A stretch of 64,000 bases of DNA, taken from the NCBI GenBank assembly GCA_032622095.1, contig CP136065.1, positions 100,073,343 through 100,137,342 of the forward strand, given 5' to 3'. Made by a program: the position numbers and the translations under genes. A model generated the notes under the pieces. The model worked only from the letters and a program-made list of their open reading frames with translations, was not told where the DNA came from and searched no databases. The stretch's first letter is position 1, and each line of letters begins with the position of its first letter. This document shows, piece after piece, positions 47,140 through 58,411 of the stretch. The stretch is from Siphonodentalium dalli (Eukaryota > Mollusca > Scaphopoda > Gadilida > Siphonodentaliidae).

Positions 47140-47395
47140 GGGTGTTGTACACTAAATCCGACCATTTATGGGACGATCTCCTGTTATACTAAACAGAATA
47201 TATGCAACAAATGAATGAATTTGAGCCATAATTCATTTTCATTATAATTACCATGTTTTTGCATCATTCATGGAGCACACGAGTGTATTTTGCACTAATC
47301 CATGGCTCAAATTCATTCATTTGTTGCATATATTCTGCTGAGTATAAACGGAGATTGTCCCATCAGTTGTCGGATTTAGTGTACAGCACCCATAT
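47140..47395. mobile_element. Palindromic MITE (~250 bp)
   Basis: GTTGTACACTAAATCCGAC with AGAATATATGCAACAAATGA and ATTTGAGCCAT on the left pairs with ATGGCTCAAATTCATTCAT, TTGTTGCATATATTCTGCTG and GTCGGATTTAGTGTACAGCA on the right. The loop around 47240-47300 is unpaired. Confidence 0.85.
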
Positions 47396-47510
47396 GAAAG
47401 GGCAAAATATTGCACTCCTATTATCTCACTTCAACAACTGTTCGGTGGTCTGACTCGGAATAAAGCGAATGGGAAATATTGCATTGTTTACGTACAATAT
47501 TGTTCATGAT

Positions 47511-47527
47511 CAGCCCCCCCCCCCCAC
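47511..47527. repeat. C homopolymer tract
   Basis: A run of about 11-13 C on the plus strand, followed by ACAAATATATATTATATA. One of several long G/C tracts in the window. Confidence 0.85.
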
Positions 47528-47719
47528 AAATATATATTATATAACGTTCTAATGACACTCTAAACATGGTAGAATTTATAAAAACAATTATATATTCTGA
47601 ATCGAAACTCAAATAGAGTTGATGAAAAAATAAAACACCTAAAACAGTCCCCCCTAATATCAAGGATATCTTCAGATGTGATAATCTGAAAGTTCTCTTA
47701 TATGTGACCAATATATCTT

Positions 47720-50240
47720 ACTAGCAGGGTGACCCGACTTCGTCCGGGCTGGTTCCCTCTGCTTTCATCCGTCGAAATGCGCGATTTGACCTTGAATTGA
47801 CATTTTGAAGTCAATGTCAGGTCGGGGTCACTATTTGACCCGTCCAAAACACTCCCCGGACAAAAGTAGCCCTGGTATCAAATTTCGTCGAAATCCGTCC
47901 GGCAGTTTTTCCGGCCATTGCTAACCAATAAACAGACAGACAGAGGTCCCAAAATATATAGTAGACTAGCTGGTGGACCCGACTTCGTCCGGGCTGTTTC
48001 CCCTCTGCTTTCCGACGAAATGCGCGATTTGACCTTGAATTGACCATTGTGAAGGTCTAGGCCAGGTCGTGGTCACGATTCGCCCCGTCCAAAACACTCC
48101 TCGGACAAAAGTAACCATAGGTATCAAATTTCTTCGAAATCCCGTCAAAATTCGCGATTTGACCTTGAATTGACCATTTCGAAGGTCAAGGTCAGGTTGG
48201 GGTCACGATTTGACCCGTCCAAAACACTCCCCGGACAAAAGTTTCCATAGGTATCAAATTTCGTCGAAATCCGTCCATTTTACCCGATTTGACCTTGAAT
48301 TGACCTTTATGAAGGTCAAGGTCAGGTCGGGTTCCTCTAGGTATCGAATTTCGTCGAAATCCGTCCCGTTTTACCCGTCCGGGCTGTTTTCCATATTGAC
48401 CATTTTGAAGGTCAAGGTAAGGTCGAGGTCACGATTTGACCCGTCCAAAACACTCCGCGGAGAAAAGTTGCCCTAGGTATCAAATTTCGTTGAAATCCGT
48501 CCGTTTTACCCGATTTGACCTTGAATTGACCTTTTTGAAGGTCAAGGTCGAAATCCAGTTGAAAGGCGCGATTTGACGTTGAATTGACCATTTTGAAGGT
48601 CAAGGTCAGGCCGGGGTCACGATTTGACCCGCCCAAAACACTCGCCGGACAAACGTATCCATAGGTATCAAAATTCGTTGAAATCCGTCCGTTTTACCCG
48701 ATTTGACCTTTTTGAAGGTCAAGGTCGGGTCGGGGTAACGATTTGACCCGTCCAAAACACTCCCTGGACAAAAGTACATATAGGTATCAAATTTCGTCGA
48801 AATCCGTCCGGCAGTTTTCCCGGCCATAGCTAACAGACAGACAGAAGTCCCAAAATATATATTAGACTAGAAGGTGACCCGACTTCGTCCGGGCTTTGAC
48901 CTTGAATTGTCCATTTTGAAGGCCAAGGTCAGGTGGGGGTCACGATTTCACCTGTCCAAAACACTGCCCGAACAAAGGTACCAGACAAAAGTACCCGTCG
49001 AAATCCATCCGGTTTTACCCGGTTTGACCTTGAATTGATCATTTTGAAGGTCAAGGTCAGTTCGGGGTCACGATTTGACCCGTCTAAAACACTCAGTGGA
49101 CAAAAGTAACCCTATGTATCAAATTTCGTGGAAATCCCATCAAAATTGGCGATTTGACCTTGAATTTACCGATTTCAAGGTCAAGGTATCGTCGCACGGG
49201 CAAATTAATAGGCCTATGCCACTCCCCGACCGAAAGTACCCCCACATACCAAGTTTCATCGAAATCCAGTGATATTCGGGCGTTTGACCTTGAAATGACC
49301 AGATTTCAAGGTCACGTCGCACGGACAAATTAATAGGCATATGCCACTCCCCGACCGAAAGTAACCCCACATACCAAGTTTCATCGAAATCCAGTGATAT
49401 TCGGGCGTTTGACCTTGAAATGACCCGATTTCAAGGTCACGTCGCACGGGCAAATTAATAGGTTTATGCCACTCCTTGGCCGAAGGTACCCCCACATACC
49501 AAGTTTCATCGAAATCCCGTGATATTCGGCGTTTGACCTTGAAATTACCCGATTTCAAGGTCAAGGTCACGTCGCACGGGCAAATGAATAGGCCCATGTC
49601 ACTCCCCGGTCGAAAATACCACCACATACCAAGTTTCATCAAAATCGGCTCGGTCGTTTTCGAGTCCATCGATTACAGACACACAGACAGACAGACACAC
49701 AGATCTTCCAAAATATATAATAGACTAGCCGATGAGCCCGACGTTGTCCGGGCTATTCAAAAACCAAATTTCAAGTCGATAGCTCTACCCAGCCTGACGT
49801 TGTCCGGGCTATTCACGAGGCTGGTGTTGCACGGGCTCGGCGACCCGATAAAATTCGTATCCGGGGCAAGATACATTCACATAGCAAATTTCAAGTCGAT
49901 AGCTCCACCCGTTTCCGAGATCTCGTCTGCGCATGCGCGAAGCTGGCGTCGCACGGACTCGGCGACCCGATAAAATTCGTATCCGGGGCAAGGTACATTC
50001 ACATAGCAAATTTCAAGTCGATAGCTCCACCCGTTTCTGAGATCTCGTCTGCGCATGCACGAAGCGGGCGCCGCACGGGGTCGCCAATACGACAACGTCG
50101 ACCGCCTGGTCAAACTACACACACGTACCAAGTTTTGTCCCGATCGGTCGAGAATCGTAGATTTGTATAAATGACAGACAAACAGACAAACAAACAGACA
50201 AACAGACAGACAGAGGTCTTCAAAATATATATGAGACTAG
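47720..50240. repeat. Composite array of retroelement 3' ends and tandem units
   Basis: Four sub-arrays lie head to tail. 47720-48870 has ~100-170-bp units with GATTTGACCTTGAATTGACC, GAAGGTCAAGGTCAGGTC and TCAAATTTCGTCGAAATCCG. 48870-49150 is a diverged copy. 49150-49690 has ~115-bp units with ACCCCCACATACCAAGTTTC. 49730-50160 has 126-bp units with CATAGCAAATTTCAAGTCGA. Sub-arrays begin with GACCCGACTTCGTCCGGGCT or a variant, and end with a (CAGA)n tract followed by CAAAATATATA-(N)-GACTAG. This is the organisation of 3' tails of RTE-like or SINE-like retroelements. Long frames across it are by-products. Confidence 0.82.
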
Positions 50241-50990
50241 CAGGTTAGCCCGCCATTGGCGTGGTTGGTCAGAAACATGACAATTTTAATTTTTGAATTT
50301 AAATTTTTTTTTTTTTTTAAATTAATTTTTGGTTTTTCAATATTTTACCCGATTTGACCTTGAATTGATCATTTTCAAGGTCAAGGTCAGGTCGGGGTCA
50401 CACTTTAACCCGTTCATGACACTTCCCGTAGGTAGCACACATATATATATAATTTCTGGGTACCCGTTTCGAGGTGAAAATCATCTAGGGCGGAAAAACT
50501 GACCCGATCCGCGTTCATAGGAAGCCCTAAGTACGTAAGAATCACACAACACGCATATATATAATTTGTGGGTACCCGTTTCAAGGTGAACATCACCTAG
50601 GGCGGAAAAACTGACCCGACCCGCGTTCCTAGGAAGCCCTGAGTATGTAAGAATCACACAACACGCTCATGTCTGTATAATGACGCAATGTAGACAGTGC
50701 CGTTCGCGGTGATTTTGATGATTGGGAGTGGAGAAAGGGTGCTCAGAGCTTCTCCAAAACGCGACAACTACGGTGTCCGTGGGATTTTACCCTTAGATAG
50801 AAAGTTTGAACTCAATCGAGCATGCGGAGAGCACTCAAAATATTGTTCCCGTATATCTCTGCGTTGCGTTGAATTGCAAACCAAAACGCGACCACGCCGG
50901 TGTCCGTGGGATTTTACACTTATATACGAAATTTGAGCTCAATCTGTCCACGCGTTTTCGATTCTATGAAGTACCCACACATATACACAC
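50240..50990. repeat. Dispersed repeat mosaic
   Basis: Contains GGTTAGCCCGCCATTGGCG, a T-rich tract (50310-50325), two copies of AGGGCGGAAAAACTGACCCG (about 50488 and 50600) and two copies of GTCCGTGGGATTTTACACTT-like sequence (50775 and 50903). All of these match, in one orientation or the other, blocks at 1140-1260, 4600-5050 and 8170-8870. Confidence 0.65.
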
Positions 50991-51190
50991 ATATATCAGG
51001 GGGGGGGCGGAAAAAAATTGCAAACACAGGGTGGAAAAAACTGTTTTCTTCGGTTTGGGTACCCCCCCCCCAAAACAGCAAAACTGCAGTTTTTTCCACT
51101 GACCATTTGCCCCCCCCCCCCAGAAAAATCAAATCTACCCCAGCCGGACAACAACTCGGTTTGACCGGAAACCGAAAAAAACACCGGAGT
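50990..51190. repeat. G-tract / C-tract repeat, copy 1
   Basis: A 9-10 G run at about 51000, C runs at about 51061-51070 and about 51111-51120, and a central purine-rich GGAAAAAACTG / CAGTTTTTTCC pair. It resembles the C-tract segment at 51730-51870 in reverse. No coding sequence is believed here. Confidence 0.6.
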
Positions 51191-51730
51191 ATACTAATCA
51201 CGAGAAGGTAACTTGGTAACTTAGTTTAGATTATTATGACTAAATTGGTCATTATCTACCAGTAGAACGCAGATTTGTACCTCGTGATGTCATGACATGT
51301 ACAAACATGTATATTGGTGATCGCAACGCTTTGTATGCACTTTAAAAAAATGACAACTAGTCATTACCTCGACTTTGAAAAGGATGCAAATGAGATGAGT
51401 GAGATACCAGCATATAACTGTTTTCTGAGGAGAAATTGTTTAATACATGGGATAGTTCTGCAGTAAAAATTTGCCAGATAAGCGATCGCAGGGTAGAATT
51501 ATGCATTCGACTGGTAGACACTGACATAGTCGGCATTATTAAGAGGGTTAATGGGGTCAATATCACATGTAAACCAAGACAGTGGTTATCCAAAAATGTT
51601 TTAGGTGGATTGTACTACTCATGTATATATGATTTGGATATTAAGGTTAATCCATATTCTATAAAATGAGAGAAAATTGAAGTTGTGAGTCTGAAAATAC
51701 ATATTTGGAAAAAAATTACATGCAAAAATT
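51190..51730. other. Intergenic, nothing recognised
   Basis: A short plus-strand frame at 51436-51669 has no recognisable domain. Confidence 0.45.
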
Positions 51731-51734
51731 TTCC

Positions 51735-51870
51735 GACAACCCCCCCCCCCCCCCCTAAATGAATAAGGAAAACATTTACGTGTAAATTTTTTACGCCTAG
51801 GTATCCCCCCCCCCCACTCCCGATACGTTGTGTCCTGCAGTTTTCCCCCGGCCCCCCTGCATATATACAT
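51735..51870. repeat. Long C homopolymers (copy 2)
   Basis: C runs of about 15 (from 51740) and about 12 (from 51804), then CAGTTTTCCCCCGGCCCCCC. Similar in layout to 50990-51190 but inverted, suggesting one repeat family in two orientations. Confidence 0.65.
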
Positions 51871-52194
51871 ATATATACACGGAAGTCTCAAAATATATAG
51901 TAGATAGATAACTAATCATATGGGGAGTGGCTACATGATTGAATGAACACCAGTAGGATGGGAAGATTCGAAATTCCAAATATCACAAAATCGTTCTTTA
52001 AGAGGGGAAAATGTTCACGTATCCTATATATTTTAGTCATGTTCAAATGTCAGAATTCTCGGTTAACGACACGTTGATATCCCATTGGTGACTTGGCGCC
52101 TACATGACAAGTGTGACCCAAACGGAGCAATCGGTCTTCATAGAGCGGACACTGAGACACAAAAGATATGACGTTCCCCGTATACTGGTACACC

Positions 52195-52870
52195 CATGTT
52201 CAAGTGATAATGCGCTATGATACTGGTAGGTCCTGCTGAATTTTTATGATGTTTTTTGGGCAAACTGATGCTGTTAAGAAAGAGTACCGTTATTTTGTCT
52301 AAATTTGACATTTTCGCGGTGTTCGGGTAATCTGAACAGTATCTAGGAAAAGCCATTATATGTATCAAACATTCAACAACTTATAGATGCAAGCCTTGAA
52401 ATAGCGTGTCTGTCATTTGCAGAATGAGGTCCCCAGAGGGTGAAATTAGTGATGCTACCCCGCATAGCGGGCTAGCATCACCAAATTTACCCTCTGGGAA
52501 CCTCATTCTGCTGAGGTGTAAGCAGAATGAGGTCCTCAGAGGGTGAATTTGGTGATGCTAGCCCGCTATGCTGGGTAGCATCACTAAATTAACCCTCTGG
52601 GGACCTCATTCTGCAAATAACAGACACACTATTTCGAGGTTTGTACAGATGTATATTGCGAAATATTTTAATACTGGTTGTATTAGGTGTTGCAAATAAA
52701 CTATAATCAAGATAGCTATTCGGGTCGTTTTCCAAACACCAGCTCAACCATTATTGAATTTTTCGAAAACAAATATGTTCTTGAATGTTTCATATACAGA
52801 CACGGGCTTTTTCTAAAATCTATCGAATCAGCCAAACACCGCGAAAATGACAACTTTAGAAGGCATAACC
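52195..52870. mobile_element. Inverted-repeat element disrupted by a foldback MITE
   Basis: The left arm (about 52215-52375) includes GGTCCTGCTGAATTTTTATG, GGGCAAACTGATGCTGTTA and TTTTCGCGGTGTTCGGGTAA. The right arm (about 52770-52860) includes TTCTTGAATGTTTCATATAC and AAACACCGCGAAAATGACAA. Both match the 3665-4165 family. The element is split by the palindrome at 52395-52638 and cut at its right side by the MITE at 52868. Confidence 0.7.
52395..52638. mobile_element. Two-hairpin foldback MITE (244 bp)
   Basis: The outer ends CTTGAAATAGCGTGTCTG and CAGACACACTATTTCGAG are inverted repeats. GCAGAATGAGGTC(C/T)(C/T)CAGAGGGT and its complement occur twice, so each half folds into a hairpin (GATGCTA loops) and the two halves also pair with each other. 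Confidence 0.88.
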
Positions 52871-53205
52871 ATTTACCCAACAGAAGGGCCCTGTGCCAAT
52901 GCATTCTCTTATATATGCGAGTCGACCATATGTCGTCTCGCATATATAAGAGAATGCTTTGGCTTAACACATTAAAAATTATAAAATTGTTAAAGAATGT
53001 AAGAAAAAATGGTAAAAAGTGTTAAAAAAAGATTTTGTTTAGGCCAATGCATTCTCTTATATATGCGAGGCGACATATGGTCGACTCGCATATATAAGAG
53101 AATGCATTGGTACAGGGCATAACTGTAACTATCACAATGTGGTCAAGGAGTCGGTTCCAATGATATCCATATTTGTATGGTTCTATTGAGACAGACCGAA
53201 GATAT
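52868..53205. mobile_element. Double-hairpin MITE, subfamily 1, copy 2 (inverted)
   Basis: Reverse complement of about 25170-25520: ATTTACCCAACAGAAGGGCC at the left end; hairpins of CCAATGCATTCTCTTATATA at 52896-52964 and 53043-53110; right flank ATCACAATGTGGTCAAGGAG and GGTTCTATTGAGACAGACCG. It lies less than 100 bp downstream of the receptor stop codon. Confidence 0.85.
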
Positions 53206-53283
53206 ATCATAATCAGTCTAATATACTGAATATGCATGTAAAAATTTTATAAGAATAAACAATTATTAATTATTAGCAACATG

Positions 53284-54336
53284 TCAAGCGATAGTGTTAG
53301 CGGACGAACGACTTGGTCTGGTAATATCATCAACAGTTTGTACTCGGCGGCGCAGTATATTCTGACAAAGAATGATTTTGAAATTCTTTCGATACTCAAT
53401 GCTGAGAAAAGCGTACAGGAACGGATTTAGCGATGCCTTTGCCCACAGTAACCAATTAGAGGACTCGAAAAAGTACTTATTAACACAGTCACTGCAGAAA
53501 GATAACACAACAGTCGAGACCATAAACGGAGACCAGCATGCCAAGAATGCGACGACGAGAATACTCAAAACTTTGGCGGCCTTTCGATTTTTCTGATTCT
53601 GGACATCGATCTTGTTGCTTTCCTTGTTGGCTTGCAGATTTTCTGACCGCTTCTGGTTATACGTAGACTTCTGTTGAAACGCATTCCTTCGTTTGCGCAA
53701 TTCGATATATATAAGACAGTTCATGATCGCAAGGCACACACATGGGATGCCAAATTCGATCATAGATGCAATTGTGGAGTATACTTGAGACTCCGCAAAC
53801 TGCACGTTGCAATCCTTCTCCTCGATAACGTCGTTTCCTGTCCATAAGTCGAATCCTATTATAGCTGGACTATAAAACACCGCAGCAAACACCCAAGAGA
53901 ATGCTATCTTCACCTTCGCAACAAAAATAGTTTCTTTTGTAGCATATCTTGCACCTAATTTGATCAGCAAAAGTCTGTCCAAGCTGATCAAAAGAATTAG
54001 AATGACAGATTCTAAACAAAGAGTGTAGTCTATGACTAGAAATACTTTACAAAACACATCACCAAATGGCCAAACGTAATCCAACAGAGTATAGACGGCA
54101 TATAACGGCATGCTGACCAACCCCAACAGGAGATCGGTGATGGCCAAGTTGAGAATGTAGAGATTGTAGACGCCGCGCAACCGCCTGTCGCGGCGGTACG
54201 CCGCGATGGTAAGACTGTTTCCGCATAGCGCCAATACAATAAGAACGGATATCACGATTCCGGTGATAGCGTCAAGTCCATTCGGGATGTTCCAAGAGTC
54301 GTCCTCATCCGACGTGTTTTCTTCTGTTGTTTCCAT
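53284..54336 (-). CDS. Class A GPCR, histamine H3/H4-like aminergic receptor
   Basis: A 350-residue seven-helix receptor with no intron in the coding region. Landmarks: N40 (1.50), D68 (2.50), C96 (3.25) for the disulphide with C176 in loop 2, D103 (3.32), L-D-R 119-121 in place of D-R-Y, E194 (5.46) four residues before P198 (5.50), C-W-S-P 267-270, W295 (7.40), W298 (7.43) and N-P-F-L-Y 304-308. The N-terminus has one N-T-S glycosylation site (N7), and Cys324 after helix 8 may be palmitoylated. Asp3.32 is the amine anchor of aminergic receptors. Glu5.46 with Trp7.43 and the segment WLLWAKASLNPFLY is the pattern of histamine H3/H4 receptors. Coupling and ligand are not shown by the sequence. 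ATG at 54336 is the first Met of the frame. A strong acceptor, TATTTTTCTAG (minus strand, exon starting at about 54406), suggests an untranslated upstream exon. Confidence 0.9.
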   Translation of the reverse strand: METTEENTSDEDDSWNIPNGLDAITGIVISVLIVLALCGNSLTIAAYRRDRRLRGVYNLYILNLAITDLLLGLVSMPLYAVYTLLDYVWPFGDVFCKVFLVIDYTLCLESVILILLISLDRLLLIKLGARYATKETIFVAKVKIAFSWVFAAVFYSPAIIGFDLWTGNDVIEEKDCNVQFAESQVYSTIASMIEFGIPCVCLAIMNCLIYIELRKRRNAFQQKSTYNQKRSENLQANKESNKIDVQNQKNRKAAKVLSILVVAFLACWSPFMVSTVVLSFCSDCVNKYFFESSNWLLWAKASLNPFLYAFLSIEYRKNFKIILCQNILRRRVQTVDDITRPSRSSANTIA

Positions 54337-54409
54337 TTTGGCTTCGATTGATGAGTTTCTACCAGGAGCTTTTGTGTTGTTATGTTGGTTACAATCGGTG
54401 GTTGTTCTA

Positions 54410-54835
54410 GAAAAATATATACAGAAAAATATGATTCATTCCTGTACATATGTGTCTGTTTTCCTATGCTAAATTATTCAAACCTCGTTTTGTGTTGAGA
54501 TTTCTTGAAGATATTGCAGCCCTTCCTAGCAAGTTTTGTATAGATTCCGAGTTATAAAATAATAGAATGAATTGTGGACATCTGCCCTGAAAAGCTTCGA
54601 TAAATTAATATCGATTATTTAATTGTTTTCTGGTATGATACCCACATGCTAACGGAACAGAAAATGTGGTTATTTTTAGAACATACATATAATGAAACGT
54701 TCGGAGCGTAGCAAGATGGAGAAGTCTATCTTGTTAGCACCCTTCCAAGCCCACCATCATGGAGAATTCACAAGCGAACGCTCTGCTTCATCAGAACAAA
54801 CCACTTTATACATTTATCTATATTTACGAATGTCT
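54410..54835. other. Region upstream of the receptor
   Basis: Contains the putative 5' UTR splice acceptor of the receptor near 54407. The rest is AT-rich, with no recognised promoter motif or gene. Confidence 0.45.
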
Positions 54836-55855
54836 GTATGTCCGATATAGAACCATAGAACCATATTAACCATGGACCACACATATGGCTCCAAATGGGT
54901 CTAACTGTTTTTTTCCGGGTTAAACATTTCTAAAGTGACGATTTCGCAGTCAGGGGCAGAAAAGAAAAAAAGGAAGGGGCAACAAAATCGATGATTTTTT
55001 TATCGCCGATTTCCACAAAATTTATATATATTCATATCCATGATATGAATAATCTAATGGTGGTATAAAAATGCCAAAGCGTTACCGTTCGAGCCAGGAC
55101 GGGGAAGGGATAGGGGCACCAGAATGGATAAGAATATTTTTTATATCGCTGATTTCCACCAAAATATACTTATAATCATCTCCCTGATATGAGGAGTCTA
55201 ACTGTGTGATTTAAAGATGCCAAAGTGAAAACAGACGATTTCCATAAAATTTATATATAATCATCTCCATGATATGAGGACTTTAATTGTGTTGCATAGA
55301 GATGCCAAAGTGTTGCCGTTCGAATCAGGGCTAGGGAGGGAGAGGGGCACCAAAATCGATAAAAAATATTTGTTGTTGCCGATTTCCATCAAATTTATAT
55401 ATAATAATCTCCATGATATGAAGAATATAATGGTGTAGTATAAAGACTCCAAAGTGTTGCCGTTCAAGTCAGGGGAGGGAAAGTGGCAACAAAATCTACA
55501 AACACATTTTCATCAAAGTTATATAATAATCTCCATGATATGAAGAATCTAATGGTGTAGTATAACGATGCCAAAGTAGTTGCGTTCGAGTCAGGGGTGG
55601 GGAGGGGGGGGGGGGGGGCACCAAATTCGATAAAAAAAAATTTTGTCGCTGATTTCCATCAACTTTATATGTAATCATCTCTATGGTACGATGAATATAA
55701 TCGTGGTGTTAAGGACACCAATTTGGTGCTGTTCGATTATGGGATGCGGAAAGTGGCATCAATTGATAACAAGTATTTTTTTGTCGCTGATTTTCGTCCA
55801 ATTTATATATAACCATCTCCGTTTTGGTAAATGTTATAGTAGAGTTGACAGTGGT
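54836..55855. repeat. Degenerate ~190-bp tandem array (cluster 3)
   Basis: Five to six copies of the cluster 1 unit (GGGGCACCAAAATCGATAAA, GCCGATTTCCA(C/T)CAAA, ATCTCCATGATATGA, TCTAATGGTGTAGTATAA, GTTCGAGTCAGGGGTGGGGA). A G run of about 14 lies near 55605-55618. The left boundary (CATTTATCTATATTTACGAATGTCTG) resembles that of cluster 1. Confidence 0.82.
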
Positions 55856-55859
55856 TAGT

Positions 55860-56625
55860 ATTACTTTTGGTAATTAATCTATTCTGGTAACCAAAGAGTC
55901 TTTTGAAGAAATGTTGTTGTTTTTGTTGGAATTTGATCAACGGTGTCCATCGAATCGGATTGTGTACCTTTAAAAATGTGTTCATAGTTGCAGGTTAAAT
56001 TTTACAAAACATATTTTGTTAGCTATATTTTTTTTATAATAACTTTATTTACACATTAACTTGCAAACAGATAAAATCACATATAGTCATGCATGCATAA
56101 CGTATATTGCCACACTATCCATAACATGACATATCAATCAAACATATCAATCATAAATATAAAGAAGAGATGGGATGGGAGAGTGGTGCTAATTTATTGA
56201 TTAATAAATTCGCGTATGTGGTATGCACTTAAACAGTTAAAATTTATTGGACGATTGTCATGCCCAGTCTGTAATGGCATAAAATAGAGTAAATCAATAT
56301 GTAAGTTAAAGTAAATAGTATTGTACGTTATGTTCTTTTCGTATGCGAAAAACCAGCGGTTATATATCTAGATTCTCGTGTATAAAATAACATGTTTGGA
56401 ATGAGAAATGATACATAACAAATACTATTTTGTTTGATATTGAATTTTGTATGCAATTGTTTCCTAATGTTTCGATGTCTTAGAGTGGCCCCAACAATTA
56501 TTTTGTTAATTGTTCAATAACAAAATTATATCCTTTGGTATTAATTTCATATGTCAAATTTGGTTGTCTATTTTTTTTCAACAAAACAAAGCAAATCATT
56601 AAAGATATGGGTGGCCTTTGGGAAG
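55860..56625. other. Intergenic, nothing recognised
   Basis: AT-rich spacer before the satellite palindrome. Confidence 0.45.
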
Positions 56626-56773
56626 TGTCTATTCGCCATCGGATGGCAAATAGCGATTCTACCGATATGCGCTATTTGCCATCCGATGGTATTTTAAATA
56701 AAAGAAAACATATCATATCATCATAATACGCTATTATAACGAGGATTCCTACCGCCTTCGTGATCATTAGGCC

Positions 56774-58404
56774 CAGTTGACCGTCGGTTGACCACCTACA
56801 GATATCATGGGGGGATGGCAAATAAGAAATCGACAAATTTTGAAGGAAATTTCGTATAGTTTGAACATTTAGTGGCACAAGCTGTCGCTATATGGCCACA
56901 TAATCACCATTTGTACCCGCCTTACTGAAAACCCGGACCAGTTGACCGTCGGTTTACCACCCACAGATATCCTGGGGGATGGCAAATAAGAAATCGACAA
57001 ATTTTGAAGGAAATTTCGTATAGTTTGAACATTTAGTGGCACAAGCTGTCGCTATATGGCCACATACTCATCATTTGTACCCGCCTTACTGAAAACCCGG
57101 ACCAGTTGACCGTCGGTTGACCACCCACAGATATCCTGGGGGATGGCAAATAAGGAATCGACAAATTTTGAAGGAAATTTCGTATAGTTTGAACATTTAG
57201 TGACACAAGCTGTCGCTATATGGCCACATAATCACCATTTGTACCCGCCTTACTGAAAACCCGGACCAGTTGACTGTCGGTTGACCACCCACAGATATCC
57301 TGGGGGGATGGCAAATAAGAAATCGACAAATTTTGAAGGAAATTTCGTATAGTTTGAACATTTAGTGGTACAAGCTGTCGCTATATGGCCACATAATCAT
57401 CATTTGTACCCGCCTTACTGAAAACACGGACCAGTTGACCGTCGGTTGACCACCCACAGATATCCTGGGGGGATGGCAAATAAGGAATCGACAAATTTTG
57501 AAGGAAATTTCGTATAGTTTGAACATTTAGTGGCACAAGCTGTCGCTATATGGCCACATAATCATCATATGTACCCGCCTTAATGAAAACCCCGACCAGT
57601 TGACCGTCGGTTGACCACCTACAGATATCATGGGGGGATGGCAAATAAGAAATCGACAAATTTTGAAGGAAATTTCGTATAGTTTGAACATTTAGTGGCA
57701 CAAGCTGTCGCTATATGGCCACATAATCACCATTTGTACCCGCCTTACTGAAAACCCGGACCAGTTGACCGTCGGTTGACCACCCACAGATATCCTGGGG
57801 GGGGGATGGCAAATAAGAAATCGACAAATTTTGAAGGAAATTTCGTATAGTTTGAACATTTAGTGGCACAAGCTGTCGCCATATGGCCACATAATCACCA
57901 TTTGTACCCGCCTTACTGAAAACCCGGACCAGTTGACCGTCGGTTGACCACCCACAGATATCCTGGGGGGGGGGGGGGGATAGCAAATAAGAAATCGACA
58001 AATTTTGAAGGAAATTTCGTATAGTTTGAACATTTAGTGGCACAAGCTGTCGCTATATGGCCACATAATCATCATTTGTACCCGCCTTACTGAAAACCCG
58101 GACCAGTTGTCCGTCGGTTGACCACCCACAGATATCCAGGGGGGATGGCAAATAAGGAATCGACAAATTTTGAAGGAAATTTCGTATAGTTTGAACATTT
58201 AGTGGCACAAGCTGTCGCTATATGGCCACATAATCATCATTTGTACTCGCCTTAATGAAAACCCGGACCAGTTGACCGTCGGTTGACCACCCACAAATAT
58301 CCTGGGGGGATGGCAAATAAGGAATCGACAAATTTTGAAGGAAATTTCGTATAGTTTGAACATATACATGTAGTGGCACAAGCTGTCGCTATATGGCCAC
58401 ATAA
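56774..58404 (+). repeat. Satellite arm, ~10 forward 165-bp units
   Basis: Units with CAGTTGACCGTCGGTTGACC, ACAGATATCCTGGGGGGATG, AATCGACAAATTTTGAAGGA and TGGCACAAGCTGTCGCTATA. CAGTTGACCGTCGG starts recur near 56774, 56939, 57103, 57267, 57430, 57597, 57765, 57930, 58105 and 58269. The unit length is divisible by three, so frames pass through adjacent units; these are not believed to be genes. Confidence 0.93.
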
Positions 58405-58411
58405 TCATATA

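Noticed and set aside
49256-49973. Overlapping long frames on both strands (137 and 165 codons)
   Set aside because: Both arise from tandem retroelement units whose period permits open frames; the residues repeat with the DNA units and match no domain.
57711-58043. 110-codon minus-strand frame within the 165-bp satellite
   Set aside because: Direct product of the repeat unit; the same peptide recurs wherever the frame is open and is broken by G-tract length changes.
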